Origin: Rapana venosa
Taxonomy: Eukaryota > Mollusca > Gastropoda > Neogastropoda > Muricidae
Assembly (NCBI GenBank): GCA_028751875.1
Contig: CM054135.1
Span: 7,044,642 to 7,108,641 of the forward strand
Direction of reading: 5' to 3'
DNA length: 64,000 nt
Shown here: piece by piece, positions 57,891 to 64,000 of the stretch
Layout: each line of letters begins with the position of its first letter
Position numbering within the stretch: position 1 is the stretch's first letter
The notes under the pieces: generated by a model
Told to the model about the DNA's origin: nothing
The model's database searches: none
Seen by the model: only the letters and a program-made list of their open reading frames with translations
Position numbers and translations under genes: made by a program

Positions 57891-59408
57891 AACCTCTGCA
57901 GGAAAAAAAAATTGGCACCATCAGAAATCATATGGAGAGACAATAATTTTGATAGAAATCAAATAAGCTTTCAAGCAAGGTCTGTCACTGGGCGTATGCA
58001 CACGTAGTGAGCATTTCCTCCTCAAAAGTATGCATTCTATGTCCGTTCATGTATGTTATTCTGTATTGTTTCATTTTATATGTATGGCATTATATGATTA
58101 TCAAAGTGTAAAATGTTGAAGAATTCTTTTTCTTTTTGATTTGTTGAAATTTTATGATCTGACAGCAACAAAAAAATCTGCTGAATTATGGTGATATGAT
58201 TTTCTTTGCCAAATTTCGGGTGATAAGAATTTCTCATGATAGACACTTTATCGAACCTTGAACTGTAAAAGTATCAACCTAATTCTCAATAACACACGCT
58301 TTCTCAGATCAGACTGATTTTGTAAGCGACAGATGTGAAGTTGATTGTGATATTATTTCTGACCCCTCCTCTCCTCCCCCCATCCCCGACCACCACCACA
58401 CAAGAAGTCGAATTACACCAGGTGTAACTTTTTATTCAACATGCTTTTAATGTACAATACCCAATGTATTTCATAAAGGAAACAGATTGTAAATAAGATA
58501 ATTCTATGAAAAGTTCTTACAAAATGAAACGCGAGGAAGTGACGAAATAAAAAAGTGACAAATTTTAATGCTTGCGTTGGGGGATGAGGGCGTGGGTGTT
58601 TCCAAACGCGTTTCTGGAGCCAAAGAAAACAAAGTTAAGCCTTGATACTTCGGTACAAGGTAAAAGAATGGCCAGAGTTTTATACTGAATCAGATTCTCC
58701 AAAATCGACAACCTGACACCAACCGACCTAAAATAATTCCCAGCGGAAAAATAGGTCAAGTGTAGTTGGACTCATTTCATGGTGGAAGGTAACATATCAT
58801 CTGCTTGACAACCATCTGTGGCTTAACCCCCCACCCCACCCCCACCTATCCAGGCCGGTTCATTATGACCAGTGTTGCAAACCAATCCTGAAAGCTAAAT
58901 GTAACTGTCACCCGCATATCCTGCACCCCATTAATATGTGTGTTCTCAAATCTCCTAACAAGTTTGCTACCAGCTCATGAGAATGACCCAATCAAATAAA
59001 TGCAGCTTGTTAGGTTTTCTTCTCTTGACTCCCCCCCCCCCTCCCCCCTTAACAAACCCTGGTTGGTTTTGATTGGAATCTGAGAGTCTAGAACTTGCTT
59101 TTGACCGGTCTATTAGTCAAGTCCATACAAGCAGCTGCTAGGCATTCTTCTCTTGGAGAGAAAAAAGAAGAAGAAAACGGACTCTGACTGTTGTTGTTCA
59201 CGTCGAGTGTGGACGTGTTTTTGTGTTCTCTCCTTAACGTTAAACCTCGAATCTCTGCTAAGCATTAATGTCAACGGTTTCCTTTTTACTGTTCTGAAGT
59301 ATATTCGAAGCTTGGACCAGCTGTTTATTTTGTTCGTTTGTTTACTTGTCGTTTGTTTGTTGTTTTTTTGTGTCTTTTTTCCCCTTGAGAACGTGCATCT
59401 AGTTTTGA

Positions 59409-59449
<41 letters not shown>

Positions 59450-59590
59450 AGGAGTGGGGAGGGGGAGGGGCAATGATCGATGGAGAGGGTGGGGGAAATA
59501 GTCCCCAATGTTCCTTATAAATAATTCTGCATGGATTCTAAACAGAAATACAGGTACAATTTTATTATGAACGCTATTAGTGTATTTTCT
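57891..59590. other. Unique stretch, no gene recognised
   Basis: Good-quality AT-rich sequence with C-rich words at 58375, 58830 and 59030 and a CT array at 59413-59446. An aataaa lies on the minus strand near 58430, with a minus-strand frame at 58565-58759, but neither a start nor splice sites support a gene. Confidence 0.5.
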
Positions 59591-59661
59591 GAGCGCTTTG
59601 ATTTGTTGCTTTACAAGATTCAGCGCTATATAAATTCCATACCTTATTATTATTATTATTT
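59591..59661 (+). repeat. SINE-C copy
   Basis: The core gagcgctttgatttgttgct, tacaagattcagcgctatat is followed by aaattccatacc and a (TTA)n tail. It is the second clean copy of the element inserted at 34489-34576. Confidence 0.9.
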
Positions 59662-59741
59662 CTAATATTTTGGAGTACCTACTACACCACTGATCCGATT
59701 TTTTTAGCAAACAACAGTCGGAGGAAAGATACATTTTCGTA

Positions 59742-59782
<41 letters not shown>
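59742..59782. repeat. (GT)n microsatellite
   Basis: A perfect GT array of about 40 bp. Confidence 0.95.
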
Positions 59783-59786
<4 letters not shown>

Positions 59787-60063
59787 TTGTGCTGTTGTTT
59801 TTGCGTGTGACGTTAGTTTTTTTGGGGGGTTGTTGTTTTTTTTGTGTTATCATTTCTTTCTATTTCCTATTATTCTGTTGTTCTTTTATAGATTGAAAGC
59901 ATGTGTGAAATTGAAAGTTGTCTGCCTTATCTCTAGGTCTTGTCATTAGACATTGGCATCCCCTTTTCGCACAGATTATGGAATGCATTGCACTGGTTCA
60001 GTAGAGGTAAGAATAAAACACAGGGAATCACTAGCAACGTATTTAACGTGAAAAGCATCACAC

Positions 60064-63000
60064 ATGAATAGCCTAACAATTCTATCCCTTAACTGCCAGG
60101 GTCTAGGAAATTACAAGAAAAGAAGAGACGTTTTTCAATTTTTGGGTCAGAAAAAACGCTGTATATATTTCCAACAGGACACCCATTTTACACACGGAAT
60201 GGAAGGGCAAATCAGGAGTGAATGGGGTTATGACTGTGGGTGTGTGTGCCTCTAATAACTCACTCTAGATCCAGGGCAGTTGATGTACTCTTGAACAGCA
60301 ATTTTGAATTTACTTTGAAGAAGGCAATAAAAGACCCCAAGGGAAAAGACGTCATATTGATATTAAACACAATGGGAAAAGATATAATTTTAGTGAATAT
60401 TTAGGACCAAACAGAGAAATCCATCGTTGTTGTTTTTTACAGATATGCAAAAAGGGGGGACGGGATAGCTCAGTGGTCGGAGCACTCGCTTTCCCCCAGC
60501 CAAGTTAAGCAGCGTCAAGCGTGGTTACCAGTTGGATGGGTGACCGTTTGCACCCCTTGGCTTCAGTACAGTTGCCCCAGTTTACCCAGCTCTAAATAGG
60601 TACCTGCCCTCTTTAGGGACAGGGAAGGTAAAGCAGCGAGGGAGAGGAGATGGGCGCCGCCCTCAATATGCTGGCCCTAGAGAAGTGAGGTCTCTGACGC
60701 CTCGCTCCCCTACGACCTTATAGGTTATGGGACTCCTTTACCTTTTTAAAAGAGACTACAAGACCTTGAAACACTAAACATGATTATTGCAGGAGACTGG
60801 AATCTAGTTATTAACCCAAATGTAGACTATCTTAACTACAAACACACAAACAATCTAAAGGCACAGGAGAAAGTGATAGAGATGATAACAGAACTAGAAC
60901 TGGTAGATATTTGGCGTGAATTTAATCCGGAAGTAGCTAGATATACTTGGAGAATATCAAGTCCTCTCCAACAAAGCAGACTAGATTTTTTCCTGGTGTC
61001 AGATGCAATAATGACTTTCGTTAAAGATGCAGATATCCAATATGGCTACAGAAGTGAACACTCGCAAGTAAGTATTACTTTAGAATTTAAACCCACAAAA
61101 AGATGCAACAGTCTGTGGAAATTTAATTCTTCCCTTCTCAAAGATAAATCTTATGTGGAAACAATTCACAAGACCATAAAGAAATCAAAGAGCAGTATTT
61201 GCATTGCCATACAATAGAGAGATTATCGATAGCATTCCAAATGACCAAATACAATTTACAATTTCAGATCAGCTGTTCTTGGATGTTCTTCTGATGGAAA
61301 TAAGAGCGCAAACTGTATCATATGGAATAGACAAAAAGAAAAGAATGAATAAGAATGAAGAACGATTAGAGAAAGAAATCAAGGATATAGAAAACAGTAC
61401 ATCTATAAATGAAGATGGCATTAAACTGTTGAAAGATAAGAAAGAGGAACTGTGAGAAATTAGAAAAAGAAGATGGATGGAATCATCCTCCGAGCAAATG
61501 CTAGGTGGGTCTCACAAGGGAAAAAATAAACAAGTATTTCTGTTCCTTAGAGAAAAGACATTTTATTAGCAAACAAATGATGAAATCAGTAGCCGATGGT
61601 GGTAAAATACTATATGAGACTGAAGACATACTAGAAGAGACCAAAAAATTCTACAAAGCACTGTACACAAAAAGAGACGCAGAGGAGATAAATATAGAAG
61701 ACTATGTGCATAGCCTACCTAGATTGACACAACAAGAATGTGATAACTTAGAAGGGCAATTGACGTTAGAGGAAGCATCAGTAGCTTTGAAAAATATGAA
61801 AAACGATAAAGCCACAGGCACTGATGGAATCACAGCTACCTTCCTAAAATTCTTTTGGAGACAAATAGGCCACATTGTCACTCATTCCTTAAATGAAGGG
61901 CTTCTTAAAGGTGAAATGGCAATAACACAGAAAGATGGGGTCAAAATCTGCCTGCCAAAACAAGGTAAATCAAGAGAATATCTCAAGAACTGGAGACCGA
62001 TAACACTTTTAAATACAGTATATAAAACAGGATCAGCATGTGTGGCAAACAGAATTAAATCTGTACTTCCCAAGACAGGGTTTACACAAGGCAGATACAT
62101 AGAAGATAACATTAGACCTATTTTCGATGTGATGAAGTACTTAGAAGATAAAAATCATCCTGGTTTGCTTGTATCAATAGATTTTGAGAAAGCATTTGAC
62201 TCTCTGAGCTGGTCTAATATGCATAAAGTTCTAAAAACTGTTGGTTTTGGAGAAACATTATGTAAGTGGATATCAGCATTTTACCAGAACATAAAAGCAT
62301 TTGTCTTAGTGAATGGAAAACTTGCTGAGGGCATCAAAGTAGAGAGTGGCTGTAGACAAGGGACCCCATTTCTCCTTACTTGTTTGTACTATGTGCAGAA
62401 GTACTTGCATGCAAAATAAGAGAAAATGTTAGGAACAAAGGAATCGAAATATTAGATACAGAATTTGAAATTAGCCAGTTTGCTGATGACACATCTTTTA
62501 CTCTGAAAGGAGATCAACAATCATATGAACAACTCTTTGAAACATTAAAACAATTTAAACAGATATCAGGGCTAAAAGTAAACTATGAAAAAACGTTTAA
62601 TGTATGGCTGGGAAGCAAGTAAAAGTCAAAAAAGAAATACCTGAATCATTTGAGGATGGAATGGAACCCTTCCAAGTTAAAAATGCTGGGACTCTGGTTT
62701 GTGTGTGACCTTTCAGCTACACCTGAGATAAACATAGCTGACAAGTTTCAAGAAACTAAACAGTTATTTAAAATCTGGTTGCAAAGAACGATAACCCCAC
62801 TAGGAAGAGTAGCAGTGTTAAAATCGTTAATTCTTTCTAAACTAATATATCTCTGGATGATATGACCAAACCCACTGCAGAACCAAGTTACAGAACTTCA
62901 AAATATGTGCTATGAATTTGTTTGGGACAAAAGCCGGATAAAATAGAGGAAGTATTCATCACACAATACTGAACAAGGAGGCATAGGTATTCCTGATATT

Positions 63001-64000
63001 CAATTATATATCTACGCACTAAAACTGACTTGGATTAGGAACATGACTTGTGTGCTCAGTCCCCAAAATGGGTAAAAATATTACAGTCGGTATGCCCAGA
63101 AATAGAACTGCTGCATGCATTGGGCCCAAAGTATTTTGATAAATGTAAATTCCATCAGTTTTGGGAAGACATTTTTACTGCCTACTCAAAATTCTGTTCT
63201 CAAGTGCAACTAAGGGAAGGCTGTGATTTGTTAGCAGAACCATTCTTCTTCAATGAGAAATTCAAGTTTGCCCATAAAACTTTTTTTAAGAGATGGGCAG
63301 ACAATGATGTATTCCTAGTCAAACATTTAGTAAATGAAGAAGGCAAATTCTTAAGTCATCAAGCTTTTGTACACAAACATGGAATCAAAATTATTTTTCT
63401 GGAATACTTAAGCTGCATTCAGTCAAGTGTTACAAAAGACAGAGAAATATTGTCCGTGAAGACAATCTTAGTTATTCACCTACATGAACTGTACAGCTCA
63501 TAACCCCTGCTCCAAAGGGGTCCAAGGCCTATCACTCTGTACTTATAGAAGAAATCAAAATACTTGACATTAAACCCTTTGTGTGCTGGGAGGAAAAACT
63601 TCACACTGCTCTCAAAAAGATACAACAAATAAAAGAAATCAAATTGAAGTGGTTTCAGACCAAAATATGTTACAGAATATTAGTGACAAGTAGTATCTTG
63701 ATGAAGATGGGCATTACTGACTGTGTTAGATGGAGTTTTTGCAAGGATGAAAAGGACAGATAGAGCACTATTTATATTTGTACTCACAACCTTTTTGGTT
63801 TCAACTGGAACATATTTTGAAGGAAAGATGTGATCACTGTCACAGATTGTCTTTTAATTGCGAATTAATACTTTTTGGTACAACAGAAGAGTTCAAAACA
63901 GACAGAGTGATAGATTTGATCATCCTACTGGGAAAACATTTTTTAAAATATAGAAATAGAATAAACAAAGCGAAACCAGATGTTCAGGTTTTCTTGAACG
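60064..64000 (+). pseudogene. L1/Tx1-like LINE ORF2, frameshifted, running off the window
   Basis: The order is that of a complete ORF2: an AP-type endonuclease from MNSLTILSLNCQGLGNYKKR at 60064, with MIIAGDWN at 60780 and RLDFFLVSDA near 60978; a linker; an RT with KNDKATGTDGI near 61800, NWRPITLLNTVYK near 61990, DFEKAFDSLSW near 62182-62214, GCRQG near 62350, and FADD at 62479-62490; then a long C-terminal region (63048-63760). The last segment is open from 63764 to the window edge and contains CDHCHRL. Frames change near 61205, 61480, 62370, 62870 and 63040. Stops lie at 60256, 61456 and 62623. SINE-A interrupts the endonuclease. In L1-type elements this protein nicks target DNA and reverse-transcribes the RNA. 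This copy cannot be active. Confidence 0.93.
60455..60749 (+). mobile_element. SINE-A copy 6, inserted in the LINE endonuclease
   Basis: This is a full-length copy. The head cgggatagctcagtggtcgg is followed by agttaagcagcgtcaagcgt and ttggatgggtgaccg, which match 5S rRNA promoter boxes; then ggtacctgccctctttaggg, ggcgccgccctcaatatgct and a 3' end gttatgggactcctttacct. It lies between LINE codons for FFTDMQK on the left and RLQDLETLN on the right, with AAAAG at both junctions (60450-60454 and 60748-60752). Confidence 0.94.

Noticed and set aside
58430..58790. 3' end of a minus-strand gene (aataaa plus a 64-codon frame)
   Set aside because: No acceptor, no conserved residues and no further exon. 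A single aataaa in AT-rich DNA is weak evidence.
60480..60560. 5S rRNA gene
   Set aside because: Only the internal promoter-like part matches. The ends of 5S rRNA are absent and the block recurs inside a SINE family.

Overview
This window looks like eukaryotic, animal, repeat-dominated intergenic DNA. The most likely source is a mollusc, possibly a marine gastropod. The evidence is the density of (GT)n, (CT)n and (GTAT)n microsatellites, several SINE families with pol III-type heads, and decayed non-LTR retrotransposons (LINEs) of at least three kinds (L1/Tx1-like, CR1/L2/Jockey-like, and a LINE with a PHD finger). There is no operon structure, no bacterial or phage gene, and no rRNA or tRNA gene. 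The species assignment is inference.

Layout. 1-3.9 kb: microsatellites, SINEs on the minus strand, and a minus-strand LINE reverse-transcriptase fragment that ends at an assembly gap of exactly 500 N (3918-4417). 4.4-5.6 kb: a diverged minisatellite. 5.6-11.3 kb: SINEs, (GAT)n, (GTAT)n, (GA)n and (GT)n arrays, including three head-to-tail copies of one SINE with its GT flank. 11.3-30.1 kb: mostly sequence whose consensus looks unreliable. 30.1-40.5 kb: a clean stretch holding the C-terminus of one LINE, an unassigned about 1 kb open frame, a stack of nested LINE insertions with readable target-site duplications, and a 1.3-kb tandem duplication. 40.5-42.5 kb: a 2-kb (CT)n satellite punctuated by a short motif. 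42.5-54.6 kb: unreliable consensus again, with ghosts of two LINEs. 54.7-64 kb: clean sequence with SINEs, one possible small exon, and a nearly full-length but frameshifted L1/Tx1-like LINE running off the right edge, with a SINE inside its endonuclease region.

Two things organise the interpretation. First, repeats present in both clean and noisy stretches show that much of 11.7-30.1 kb and 42.5-54.6 kb carries systematic runs of homopolymer substitution, so missing genes there cannot be read as biology. Second, where the sequence is clean the transposon history can be read base by base: a CR1-like LINE on the minus strand was entered by a short AT-tailed SINE and by a plus-strand LINE with a 12-bp target duplication, and a third LINE with its own 12-bp duplication lies at its 3' side.

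I did not find a convincing undescribed cellular system. The most biologically interesting items are a SINE head that joins a tRNA-like A box to a 5S-rRNA-like promoter region, the PHD finger inside a LINE, and the unassigned minus-strand frame at 31.3-32.3 kb. SINE names A, B, C and D below are local labels only.
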